A DNA stretch of 12,929 nucleotides from CBDTTW01 sp965363675. Lineage in GTDB: Bacteria; Bacteroidota; Rhodothermia; Rhodothermales; DASSAV01. The stretch covers positions 1 to 12,929 of the forward strand of contig CBDTTW010000086.1 of NCBI GenBank assembly GCA_965363675.1, in the 5' to 3' direction. The notes beneath the pieces were generated by a model. It was not told where the DNA came from, did not search any database, and saw only the letters and a program-made list of their open reading frames with translations. A program made the translations under genes and the position numbers. This document shows, piece by piece, positions 6,505-12,929 of the stretch. Position 1 is the first letter of the stretch. The number at the start of each line of letters is the position of its first letter.

Positions 6505-6508
6505 GAGG
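6505..6508 (+). promoter_or_regulatory. Ribosome binding site favouring the 6517 start of the Lgt-like gene
   Basis: GAGG lies 8 bases before the ATG at 6517, which opens directly into the first membrane segment of an Lgt-like protein. An in-frame ATG at 6478 would add 13 residues and has no such site. The frame is open further upstream only because it runs antisense through the nucleoside hydrolase gene. Confidence 0.6.
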
Positions 6509-6516
6509 TTAGCCCT

Positions 6517-8292
6517 ATGCGCTGGACGCCGCCCTGGCTCCCCGAAGCCTACTCCCTCGCCTACCTGCTGGCGTTTCTGGCGGCGGTGGCGCTCGTGGCG
6601 CAGGCGCAGCGCCGCGCCGGGGGCCTGGAGGCGCGCTGGTACGCCGTCATCTTCGCCGCGCTCGTCGGGGCCGTGGTGGGCGCGCGGCTGATGGCCTTCG
6701 GAGCCGCCGACTGGCAGGCGCTTTTCGCCGGGCGCATCCCCGCCTCGACGGGCAAAGCCTACCTGGGCGTGCTGATGGGCGGTCTCGCCGGGGCAGGGCT
6801 GGCGCGCCGGGCGGTAGGCTACCCGGCCTCCGTCTGCGACGCCTTCGCCGTGGCCATTCCGGCGGCCACCGTCATTGGGCGCATCGGGTGTCTACTGGCC
6901 GGGTGCTGCTTCGGGCGGCCCACCGGCGGCGGCTGGGGCATAGCGTACGCCGCCGGAACGCCCGCCTTCGCCGCGCACCTGGGGGCGGGCTGGATCGGGC
7001 CGCACGCGCACACGGCCTTGCCGGTGCATCCGGCGCCGCTTTACGAGATCGGCTTTGCGCTGGCCTTGCTGGCAGCGCTGCCACGGCTGCGGCGGCGCTT
7101 CCGGGCGCCCGGAAGCTTGATGTATGCCCTGCTGCTGGCCTACTGCCTGTTCCGGGCTTGGGCCGGCGGCTTCCGCCACGACGCGCTGCCGGCCGACCCG
7201 CGCCTCGTCGGCTTTGGCGCCGTGCTGCTCGCGCTGGTCGTGTGGAAGGAGTGGCGCGCGCGCGTGGGCGGCGTCCGCCCGGCGGCGCGCCCGCCCGCAT
7301 GGGCCCCGGCGGCCCTGACGGCGGCCGTGGCGGCGGCGGCCCTGGGGCTGTGGCCGTGGTTCACCCCGACCGAGCGGCTTACGCTTTTGTTCGCCGGGGG
7401 GCTGCTGGGCCTGCTGGCCCTGGGCGGCCTTCCCGGCGTCTCGCTCGGGCGCCGCCTGGCGCTGGGCGCGGCCGCGCTGCTGCCGTGGGCGGCGGGGATG
7501 CAGCAGCAGCGCACCCTTGCGCCCGCCGACAGCGCCGCCGCCGAGGGCGTGGCCGTGAGCCGGTCGCCGTGGGCGCAGCACCTGACGCTGAGCGGGGGCT
7601 ACCAACGCGGCGCCTACCAAGAGATCTGCGGCGGCGCGCACGACTACGGCATGGCCGGCGTCGGCGCGGCCTACACGCACCTGCGCAGTCCGGACGAGAG
7701 CCTGCGCATCGGGCTGCGCGGCTACTGGGGAGCCGACGACCCGCGCTACGACGAATGCTCCTACGACGACCCGGAGGGGACCGTATGCCGGAACACGTCC
7801 TACCCGGTGGCCGGGCTGAACGTGTACGCCGGCGTGGATACGCGGCCGCTGGGGCTGCGGCTGGGGGTGCATACGGGCAAGCTGTATTCAGGCGGCAGCT
7901 ACCACCAGCGCCATAACGACGTGGAGCAAGGGTTGCATCCGAAAAGCTTCTTCCGCAACGCCCACGGACGGCTGGTGCTCCAGCCGCAGTTCGCGCTGCG
8001 GGTCGGCAACCCGCGCAAGTTCTTCGCCGAAACCAGCATCCTGGATTATGAGCCGGGAGCGTTCCCCGCGCCTGTCGTGCAGCTCGGCTTCGGCATCGGC
8101 CTGGGCGGCCCCCGGAACGCGCCGAGCACGCTGCGCGTGGGCGTCTCCGACGTAGGCTTCTACGTCAGCCCGCATATGGGCGTGAGCGAGCGCCTGTTCG
8201 TGCAGCCTACCGTGGCGTACGGCAGCGCAACTTCCTACCAGGTAGGGGTTCGCGTCGAGTACCGCCATTGGCTGAGCGGCCCCGGCCGCTAG
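6517..8292 (+). CDS. Lgt-fold membrane protein fused to extra TM segments and a C-terminal beta-rich domain
   Basis: A 591-residue protein. Residues 1-245 resemble prolipoprotein diacylglyceryl transferase (Lgt), with about seven hydrophobic segments, GRIGCLLAGCCFG (121-133), HPAPLYE (171-177) and LFRAW (211-215). Against E. coli Lgt (residue numbers recalled from memory), R143, E202 and R239 appear kept as R122, E177 and R213. H103 is replaced by L83, and N146 and E151 by Cys (C125, C130). It is therefore probably a paralogue rather than the housekeeping enzyme. Three more hydrophobic stretches follow (about 262-280, 286-303 and 312-327). Residues 350-591 have alternating beta-strand patterns, three cysteines (371, 414, 424) and an end (YQVGVRVEYRHW) like the last strand of an outer-membrane barrel. 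An odd number of extra segments would put this domain in the periplasm. The stretch at 312-327 also looks like an internal signal peptide, so cleavage is possible. Function unknown. Confidence 0.8.
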   Translation: MRWTPPWLPEAYSLAYLLAFLAAVALVAQAQRRAGGLEARWYAVIFAALVGAVVGARLMAFGAADWQALFAGRIPASTGKAYLGVLMGGLAGAGLARRAVGYPASVCDAFAVAIPAATVIGRIGCLLAGCCFGRPTGGGWGIAYAAGTPAFAAHLGAGWIGPHAHTALPVHPAPLYEIGFALALLAALPRLRRRFRAPGSLMYALLLAYCLFRAWAGGFRHDALPADPRLVGFGAVLLALVVWKEWRARVGGVRPAARPPAWAPAALTAAVAAAALGLWPWFTPTERLTLLFAGGLLGLLALGGLPGVSLGRRLALGAAALLPWAAGMQQQRTLAPADSAAAEGVAVSRSPWAQHLTLSGGYQRGAYQEICGGAHDYGMAGVGAAYTHLRSPDESLRIGLRGYWGADDPRYDECSYDDPEGTVCRNTSYPVAGLNVYAGVDTRPLGLRLGVHTGKLYSGGSYHQRHNDVEQGLHPKSFFRNAHGRLVLQPQFALRVGNPRKFFAETSILDYEPGAFPAPVVQLGFGIGLGGPRNAPSTLRVGVSDVGFYVSPHMGVSERLFVQPTVAYGSATSYQVGVRVEYRHWLSGPGR

Positions 8293-9194
8293 CGATCCTC
8301 GGAAAGCTCGGTGTATACCGTACGGATGACGTTCGGAAGGGAAAGCCCGCCCGAGCCGGTGTGCTCCGGGAAGCCGGGGAGGGCGTCTACGGCGAGCGCT
8401 TCGGCGGTTTTGCCGGCGCGCAGGCCCGCCGCCACGTAGGCGCGCACGGCCGTCAGGAAGTCGCGCATCACGAGCAGATCGGCGCGGCGGCCCTGCACGC
8501 CATACGCCTCGGAGCCGTGCCCGAAGAGGAACAGCGTCTCGTCGGTAAAGTCGGCGTGGACGGCTTCGAGCACGCGGACCCAGTTCTCCGTAGAGGCGCC
8601 GCCTGCCAGGTCGATGAACGGCGCCCGGCGGTTGAACACCAGGTCGCCCATGTGCACCACGTCGGCCTGTTCGAACACCACGACCGAGTCGCCGCCCGTA
8701 TGCGCCGGGCCGTAGTACTGCAACCGGAGCGTCTCGTCGCCGAGATCGGCTTTCCAGCGGGTGTCGTAGGTCATGTCCGGCGGCGGGACGGCGGCGCTCT
8801 GCCCGCCGGAAGCAGCCTGGCGTGCGGCGGCGGCGGCCATCAGCCTTGGCGCCTCGCGGTGCCCGACGATGTGGCGGGCGTGCGGCTTGAAAACGCCGTT
8901 GCCGCCCGTGTGGTCGCCGTGGTGGTGGGTGTTGACGAGGAAATCCAGGCGGCGCGTCGTGCGTTCCTGCAAGCCCGCCCAACACACCTCGGCCGTATCC
9001 GGGAACTGCGAGTCCACCACGACGAGGGCCTCGGGCGAGGCCAGCCACCCGATGGCGCCGCCGCGCCCCGTGAAGTACCCTACGTTGCGGCGCAGCAGCG
9101 TGAAGCCCTCGCGCGGGGCCGCCCATGCAGGCGCGGCCAGATAAAAAGCCGGGGCGGCCAAAGCCGCGCGGGTCAAAAACTGCCGTCGGTTCAT
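8289..9194 (-). CDS. Tat-exported metallo-beta-lactamase-fold hydrolase
   Basis: A 301-residue protein. The N-terminus NRRQFLTRAAL followed by an Ala-rich core and AWA|A is a twin-arginine signal peptide, so it is probably exported folded, with its metals loaded. The dinuclear metal site is complete: H90-x-H92-x-D94-H95 in HHHGDHTGGN, H165 in GPAHTGGD, D184 in HMGDLVF and H226 in GHGS. This ligand set and the GPAHTGGD loop resemble subclass B1/B2-like and related MBL-fold esterases or lactonases. The substrate cannot be read from sequence, and a beta-lactam resistance role should not be assumed. The start at 9194 gives the Tat motif at the very N-terminus. It converges on the Lgt-like gene with a 4-base overlap. 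It is divergent from the ABC-F gene across 160 bases in which I see no clear promoter. Confidence 0.92.
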   Translation of the reverse strand: MNRRQFLTRAALAAPAFYLAAPAWAAPREGFTLLRRNVGYFTGRGGAIGWLASPEALVVVDSQFPDTAEVCWAGLQERTTRRLDFLVNTHHHGDHTGGNGVFKPHARHIVGHREAPRLMAAAAARQAASGGQSAAVPPPDMTYDTRWKADLGDETLRLQYYGPAHTGGDSVVVFEQADVVHMGDLVFNRRAPFIDLAGGASTENWVRVLEAVHADFTDETLFLFGHGSEAYGVQGRRADLLVMRDFLTAVRAYVAAGLRAGKTAEALAVDALPGFPEHTGSGGLSLPNVIRTVYTELSEDR

Positions 9195-9354
9195 GGGCGC
9201 TGATTCGTAAAGAGAAACAAAGAGGCTTCAGAGAACAACGCCCCGGCGGCGCGCCGGTTCGGAGGGGCGGCGTAATTTCGGGCGGGCGCGGGTCGCCGCC
9301 GCCGGGACGTATCTTGCGGGCGCGACGGCCTCTTTATCAGCACACGGCGATTCC

Positions 9355-11253
9355 ATGAGCATTCTATCGGTCGAAGGCGTCTCGAAGGGCTTTGGCCTGA
9401 AGCCTCTTCTGGAGGGCGTCACGTTCAGCCTGGAGGCCGACGAGAAAATGGGCGTCATCGGGATGAACGGCTCGGGCAAGACGACCCTGCTGCGCCTCGT
9501 GGCGGGGGCCGAGCCTCCGGAGAGCGGCCGGGTGACGCTGGCGCGCGGGGCGGCGGCGGCGTACCTGCCGCAGCAGCCTACGTTCCAGCCGGAGCATACC
9601 GTGCTCGACGCCGTGTTCGACGGCGGCAGCGCCGAGGCGCGCCTGCTGCACGACTACGAGGCCGCCGCCCGCGCGCTCGAACACGGCGGCGGCAAGGACC
9701 CGGCGCTTCAGGCGCGTGTGGCCGAGTTGGGGCGCCGCCTGGACGTGTCGGGCGGGTGGGACCTGGAGGCGCACGCCCGCGCCGTCCTGAGCCGGCTGGG
9801 CATCGACGACACCGAGGCGCCTGTGGCGGCGCTTTCGGGGGGGCAGGCCAAGCGCGTGGCCCTGGCGCGGGCCCTCATCCTGCGCCCCGACTTGCTCTTG
9901 CTCGACGAGCCCACGAACCACCTCGACGCCGACACCATCGGCTGGCTGGAGGCGTACCTGGCGCGCTATACCGGCGCCCTCCTACTCGTCACGCACGACC
10001 GCTACTTCCTCGACCGGGTCACCAACCGCATGCTCGAACTGGAAGACGGGCAGGCGTGGCGCTTCGAGGGCAACTATACGTACTATCTGGAGAAGAAGGA
10101 AGAACAGGCCGAGCAGCGCGCCGCCGAGCATTTGCGCCGCAACAACCTCGTGCGGCGCGAGCTGGCGTGGCTGCGCCGGGGGGCCAAGGCGCGCACCACC
10201 AAGCAAAAGGCGCGCGTCGAGCGGGCGCAGGCCCTGCTGGAGACGCCCGACGAGGCTCCGGCGCGCAGGCTTGAAGCCGCCTCGCTGAGCACGCGACTGG
10301 GCAACAAGGTGGTCGAGCTGGAAGGCGTCACGAAGGGCTACGGCGGGCGCACCCTCATCGACCGGTTCAGCTACAAGTTCACGCGCGGCGACCGCATCGG
10401 CATCATCGGGCCGAACGGCAGCGGCAAAACGACCCTGCTGGAGATGATCGCCGGGCGCCTGGCGCCGGACGCCGGGACGGTCGAGATTGGGCAGACGGCC
10501 GTCATCGGGTATTACGACCAGCAGAGCCGCGCCCTGAACGACGAGCAGCGCGTCATCGACTACATCAAGGACGCCGCCGAGTTCGTCCGGGCGGCCGACG
10601 GCAGCCTCGTCACGGCCGCGCAGATGCTCGAACGGTTCCTGTTCACGCCGGCGGCGCAGTACACGCCCATCGGGCGGCTCTCGGGGGGCGAGCGGCGGCG
10701 GCTCTACCTGCTGCGCGTGCTCATGCAGGCCCCGAACGTACTGCTGCTCGACGAGCCGACCAACGACCTCGACATCCCGACGCTTACGGCGCTGGAGGAG
10801 TACGCCGAGGGCTTCGCCGGATGCCTCGTCGTGGTCTCGCACGACCGCTATTTCCTCGACCGCACCGCCGAGCACATCTTCCGCATCGAGGAAGGCGGCG
10901 CCGTCCGGGCCTATCCGGGCAACTACAGCGCCTTCCTGGAGGCGCGCCGCCGCGAGGAAGAAGCCGCCGCGCAACAGTCCGCCGCCGCGCCTGCCCCGGC
11001 GCCGAGGGCCGCGCCCGCCGGAGCGCCGGGCGCCGGGGCGCGCAAGCTCTCGTACAAGGAGCGCCGCGAACTCGAAGCGCTGGAGGCGCGCATCGCCGAG
11101 GCCGAGGCCGCGCGCGCCGTCCTGGAAGCGCGCCTTCAGGCCGAGGCCGCCGACTATGCCGCCGTCGCAGAAATCTCGGCCGCGCTGCAAACCCTCGGCG
11201 CTGCGCTCGACCGCGACGTGGAGCGGTGGGCCGAGCTGGCCGAACTGGCCTGA
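9355..11253 (+). CDS. uup: ABC-F family ATPase, Uup type
   Basis: A 632-residue soluble protein with two ABC domains and no membrane segment. Domain 1 has Walker A GMNGSGKTT (36-44), signature LSGGQ (160-164), Walker B with DEPTNHLD (184-191, catalytic E185) and switch H214. Domain 2 has GPNGSGKTT (352-360), LSGGE (442-446), DEPTNDLD (466-473, E467) and H496. The linker between them (about 242-300, with RRGAKARTTKQKAR) is the P-site tRNA-interaction region and has the Uup pattern. An Ala/Pro linker (540-562) leads to a C-terminal coiled coil (565-630), also a Uup mark. All ATPase residues are intact. ABC-F proteins act on the ribosome, and Uup is linked to relieving translation stalls and to transposon excision. 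The ATG at 9355 has no strong Shine-Dalgarno. The MarR gene follows after 46 bases on the same strand. Confidence 0.94.
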   Translation: MSILSVEGVSKGFGLKPLLEGVTFSLEADEKMGVIGMNGSGKTTLLRLVAGAEPPESGRVTLARGAAAAYLPQQPTFQPEHTVLDAVFDGGSAEARLLHDYEAAARALEHGGGKDPALQARVAELGRRLDVSGGWDLEAHARAVLSRLGIDDTEAPVAALSGGQAKRVALARALILRPDLLLLDEPTNHLDADTIGWLEAYLARYTGALLLVTHDRYFLDRVTNRMLELEDGQAWRFEGNYTYYLEKKEEQAEQRAAEHLRRNNLVRRELAWLRRGAKARTTKQKARVERAQALLETPDEAPARRLEAASLSTRLGNKVVELEGVTKGYGGRTLIDRFSYKFTRGDRIGIIGPNGSGKTTLLEMIAGRLAPDAGTVEIGQTAVIGYYDQQSRALNDEQRVIDYIKDAAEFVRAADGSLVTAAQMLERFLFTPAAQYTPIGRLSGGERRRLYLLRVLMQAPNVLLLDEPTNDLDIPTLTALEEYAEGFAGCLVVVSHDRYFLDRTAEHIFRIEEGGAVRAYPGNYSAFLEARRREEEAAAQQSAAAPAPAPRAAPAGAPGAGARKLSYKERRELEALEARIAEAEAARAVLEARLQAEAADYAAVAEISAALQTLGAALDRDVERWAELAELA

Positions 11254-11284
11254 AAGCGGCTTGCGGCGGGCGGGGGAAACTCTG

Positions 11285-11298
11285 CTTGTTATAACAAG
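11285..11298. promoter_or_regulatory. 14-bp perfect palindrome, probable MarR operator overlapping a -10 element
   Basis: CTTGTTATAACAAG at 11285-11298 is its own reverse complement. It lies 2 bases before the MarR start codon and stands out as A/T-rich in GC-rich surroundings. Operators of MarR regulators are commonly palindromes of this length and type placed over their own promoter. It contains TATAAC (11290-11295), a reasonable -10 box. No well-placed -35 was found; TTGCGG at 11261 is 23 bases away. Transcription from this box would start near 11300-11302, giving little or no leader. Confidence 0.7.
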
Positions 11299-11299
11299 T

Positions 11300-11776
11300 A
11301 TGGAGGGCATGAGCCCAACCCTACAGCAGGAACTCCGGCAAACGCGCCCCTTCGAGACCCTTCAGGCGGAAGCCTTCGTCAGCATTGCCCGCACGGCGGC
11401 GGTGCTCGGGCACACCGTCGAGCAGGCGCTCAAGCCCTACGACATTACGCTCACGCAGTTCAACGTGCTGCGCATCCTGCGCGGCGCGGGCGAGGCCGGG
11501 CTGTGCCGCAACGCCATCCGCGACCGCCTCGTGGCTCAGGTCCCCGACGTGACGCGCCTGCTGGACCGCATGGAGCAAATGGCCTTGCTCGTGCGCGAGC
11601 GCGACCTGGAGGACCGCCGCTACGTCACGACGCGCATTACGCCGCGCGGCCTGGAACTGCTCTCGAAGCTCGACGAGGTCATGCGCGAGCAGCTTCGGAG
11701 CCTGCTGCGCCACCTGCCGGACGAGGACTTGCGGCGGCTCATCGAGCTGCTGGCGCAGGCCCGCGCGGGCGGCTGA
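11300..11776 (+). CDS. MarR family winged-helix transcriptional regulator
   Basis: A 158-residue protein if it starts at 11300, or 155 if at the ATG at 11309. The N-terminal dimerisation helix covers about 18-45. The winged helix-turn-helix covers about 49-120, with TQFNVLRIL (52-60), a recognition helix near PDVTRLLDRME (82-92) and the wing ERDLEDRRYVTTRIT (100-114), whose D-x-x-DRR pattern is diagnostic. A C-terminal helix pair (121-155) completes the dimer interface. The single cysteine (C69) gives no clear thiol-sensor signature. It is a dimeric repressor, with ligand unknown. A perfect palindrome immediately upstream suggests autoregulation. GGAGGG at 11302-11307 is too close to the second ATG to serve it well, and the first ATG has no site at all, so leaderless translation is possible. 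Its other targets could include the ABC-F gene just upstream or the convergent dehydrogenase gene; neither can be shown here. Confidence 0.92.
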   Translation: MEGMSPTLQQELRQTRPFETLQAEAFVSIARTAAVLGHTVEQALKPYDITLTQFNVLRILRGAGEAGLCRNAIRDRLVAQVPDVTRLLDRMEQMALLVRERDLEDRRYVTTRITPRGLELLSKLDEVMREQLRSLLRHLPDEDLRRLIELLAQARAGG

Positions 11777-11794
11777 GCCTCTGCCGCCCGCGCG
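11762..11794. terminator. GC hairpin spanning the MarR stop codon, possible bidirectional terminator
   Basis: Bases 11762-11773 and 11783-11794 are exact 12-base reverse complements around a 9-base loop that contains the end of the MarR stop codon. The hairpin fills most of the gap between two convergent genes and, being symmetric, could act in both directions. No T-run follows on either side. Confidence 0.55.
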
Positions 11795-11800
11795 CGGTCG

Positions 11801-12929
11801 CTAGCGCTCGAACAGGCCGACGATCTCGCCGGAGGCCAGCACATGGCCTTGGATCGCCTTCAGAAACGCTGCGCGCCCGGCCCCGTGCGGCAGGTCGAGC
11901 TTCGCATCGAGGGCGAACACCTGGAAATGGTAGTGATGCGCCGGGTCTTCGGCGGGCGGGCGCGGCCCGAAGTACCCGAGCGCGCCCCGGTCGTTCTTGC
12001 CCTGGAGCGCATCCTTCGGCTTTAGGAGTTTCGGCAGGGTCGGCACGCCCTCGGGCAGCATCGTGGCGTCGGCCGGGAGGTTGTACAGCATCCAGTGCAC
12101 GAACGGCGGTTCCTGTTTTACGTCGGGGTCCTCCATGATGAGGGCGTAGCTCACGGTTCCGGGCGGCCCGGCCGTCCACGTAAGCGGCGGCGAGACGTTG
12201 TGGCCCTCAGCGCCGTAGATCTCCGGAAGCTGCTGCATATGCGTGAACGCCGGCGAGGCGACCGTCAGACGGACGGCGGCGGGTTGCAGCTTCAGGGCAA
12301 GCTGCGGCGGCGTGGCCGGCTCGGGCGCGGGCTGCGCCGCCGCCGTCAGGCCGATGCGCGCGCCGGCGGCGTTCGTGGGCGCCGTGGGGGCGGCGGCCCC
12401 GGCCTGCCCGCCGCCTGCGTAGGCGATGCGGTAGATGACGCCGTTCTTGTCGTCCGAGACGAGCAGCGCCCCGTCGCGGGCTTGCGCCAGCCCGGCCAGG
12501 CGGCCCAGGTGTCCCCACTGGCCGCCTTCCTCCATGAGAAAGCCCGTCACGAACGGCTCCAGGCCCGCCGGGCGGCCCTCGTCGTCGAACCGGATGCGCA
12601 CGATTTCGTAGCCCGAGGGCGGCTTGCGGTTCCACGAGCCCCGCATGGCGATGAAGGCGTCGCCGTGGTAGGCTTGGGGGAACCGGCTGCCCGTGTAAAA
12701 CGCCATTTGCATCGGGGCGGCATGGGGCGTATAGAGCCCCACCGGCTCGGCGCTCTGGGCGGCCCACTCGGCCATGCTGAGGCCCCCCGGCGGCTCGTCC
12801 TGCGGGTTGTATTTGCCGTCGGCGTAGACGTAGGGCCAGCCGTACTTTTTGCCCTCGACGAGCAGGTTCAGTTCCTCGTGCTGCTCGTTGTCGCCGAGCC
12901 AGTCGATGCCGTGGTCCATGCCGTAGAGC
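11801..12929 (-). CDS. PQQ-type sugar (sorbosone) dehydrogenase fused to a YbhB/YbcL PEBP domain (5' partial)
   Basis: The frame continues past the right edge (LYG is encoded before the ATG at 12919), so only the C-terminal part is visible. Numbering from that Met, residues 1-167 are the end of a glucose/sorbosone dehydrogenase beta-propeller: DHGIDWLGDN, NLLVEGKKYGWPYVYADGKY, FPQAYHGDAFIAMRGSWNR and LLVSDDKNGVIYRI. An Ala/Pro linker (168-206) leads to a complete phosphatidylethanolamine-binding-protein domain of the YbhB/YbcL type (212-372). That domain has NVSPPLTWT (241-249), EDPD (263-266), FVHWMLYNLP (273-282) and GYFGPRPPAEDPAHHYHFQV (315-334). The propeller probably oxidises sugars or aldoses with PQQ in the periplasm; the PEBP pocket binds an unknown anionic ligand. 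It converges on the MarR gene with a 24-base gap. Confidence 0.88.
   Translation of the reverse strand, partial: LYGMDHGIDWLGDNEQHEELNLLVEGKKYGWPYVYADGKYNPQDEPPGGLSMAEWAAQSAEPVGLYTPHAAPMQMAFYTGSRFPQAYHGDAFIAMRGSWNRKPPSGYEIVRIRFDDEGRPAGLEPFVTGFLMEEGGQWGHLGRLAGLAQARDGALLVSDDKNGVIYRIAYAGGGQAGAAAPTAPTNAAGARIGLTAAAQPAPEPATPPQLALKLQPAAVRLTVASPAFTHMQQLPEIYGAEGHNVSPPLTWTAGPPGTVSYALIMEDPDVKQEPPFVHWMLYNLPADATMLPEGVPTLPKLLKPKDALQGKNDRGALGYFGPRPPAEDPAHHYHFQVFALDAKLDLPHGAGRAAFLKAIQGHVLASGEIVGLFER

Noticed and set aside
6166..6516. Upstream extension of the Lgt-like frame
   Set aside because: It runs antisense through the nucleoside hydrolase gene and lacks Lgt similarity before 6517.
6892..7872. Antisense open frame opposite the Lgt-like gene
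   Set aside because: The composition is Arg/Gln/Pro-rich with no domain, typical of a shadow frame.
9276..9317. Bacteroidota-type promoter (TTTG plus TAnnTTTG) before the ABC-F gene
   Set aside because: The best candidates, TTTCG at 9276 and TATCTTGC at 9310, are about 30 bases apart and match poorly.
11156..11299. Upstream extension of the MarR frame
   Set aside because: It overlaps the end of the ABC-F gene out of frame and would bury the operator palindrome inside the coding region.
9982..11310. Long antisense open frame (442 codons) opposite the ABC-F gene
   Set aside because: Stops are rare on the complement of GC-rich genes. The translation has no recognisable domain, and the opposite strand has complete ABC-F motifs.

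Overview
GC-rich bacterial chromosome window from a Gram-negative organism. Sec and Tat signal peptides, a periplasmic PQQ-type sugar dehydrogenase, a beta-barrel-like domain and a secreted leukotriene-A4-hydrolase-type M1 peptidase all point to a diderm cell. The mix of a Uup-type ABC-F protein, secreted nucleoside hydrolase, LTA4H-like peptidase and YqjE-like holin family protein would suit a high-GC Bacteroidota/Rhodothermota-like lineage. This assignment is inferred from gene content only and is weak. No rRNA, tRNA, CRISPR array, insertion sequence or phage module was seen, and every gap between genes is under 200 bases.

Left part (1-2877, + strand): the tail of an unidentified Ser/Thr/Gly-rich protein overlaps a YqjE-like (Phage_holin_3_6) membrane protein, which overlaps a DUF3618 protein with two membrane segments and 11-residue amphipathic repeats. 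This three-gene, translationally coupled set resembles the E. coli yqjD-yqjE type of membrane stress locus. A long hairpin separates it from a six-TM YihY/BrkB family protein.

Middle-left (2888-6383, - strand): in transcription order, a secreted nucleoside hydrolase, an orphan HigA-like antitoxin and a secreted LTA4H-like M1 aminopeptidase. A perfect 44-bp palindrome lies between the nucleoside hydrolase and the antitoxin, and a GC hairpin follows the antitoxin stop.

Middle-right (6517-9194): a + strand Lgt-fold membrane protein carries extra TM segments and a large C-terminal beta-rich domain, an unusual architecture. It converges on a Tat-exported metallo-beta-lactamase-fold hydrolase; the two genes share a CTAG that supplies both stop codons.

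Right part (9355-12929): a Uup-type ABC-F ATPase is followed by a MarR regulator whose start lies 2 bases past a perfect 14-bp palindrome, probably an autoregulatory operator and possibly giving a leaderless mRNA. A 12-bp GC hairpin spans the MarR stop. On the - strand, entering from beyond the right edge, is a sorbosone-dehydrogenase-like PQQ protein fused to a YbhB/YbcL (PEBP) domain.

The genes do not form one pathway. The common theme is envelope and periplasm functions. The most unusual items are the Lgt/beta-domain fusion, the dehydrogenase-PEBP fusion, the LEA-like DUF3618 protein and the 44-bp palindrome.
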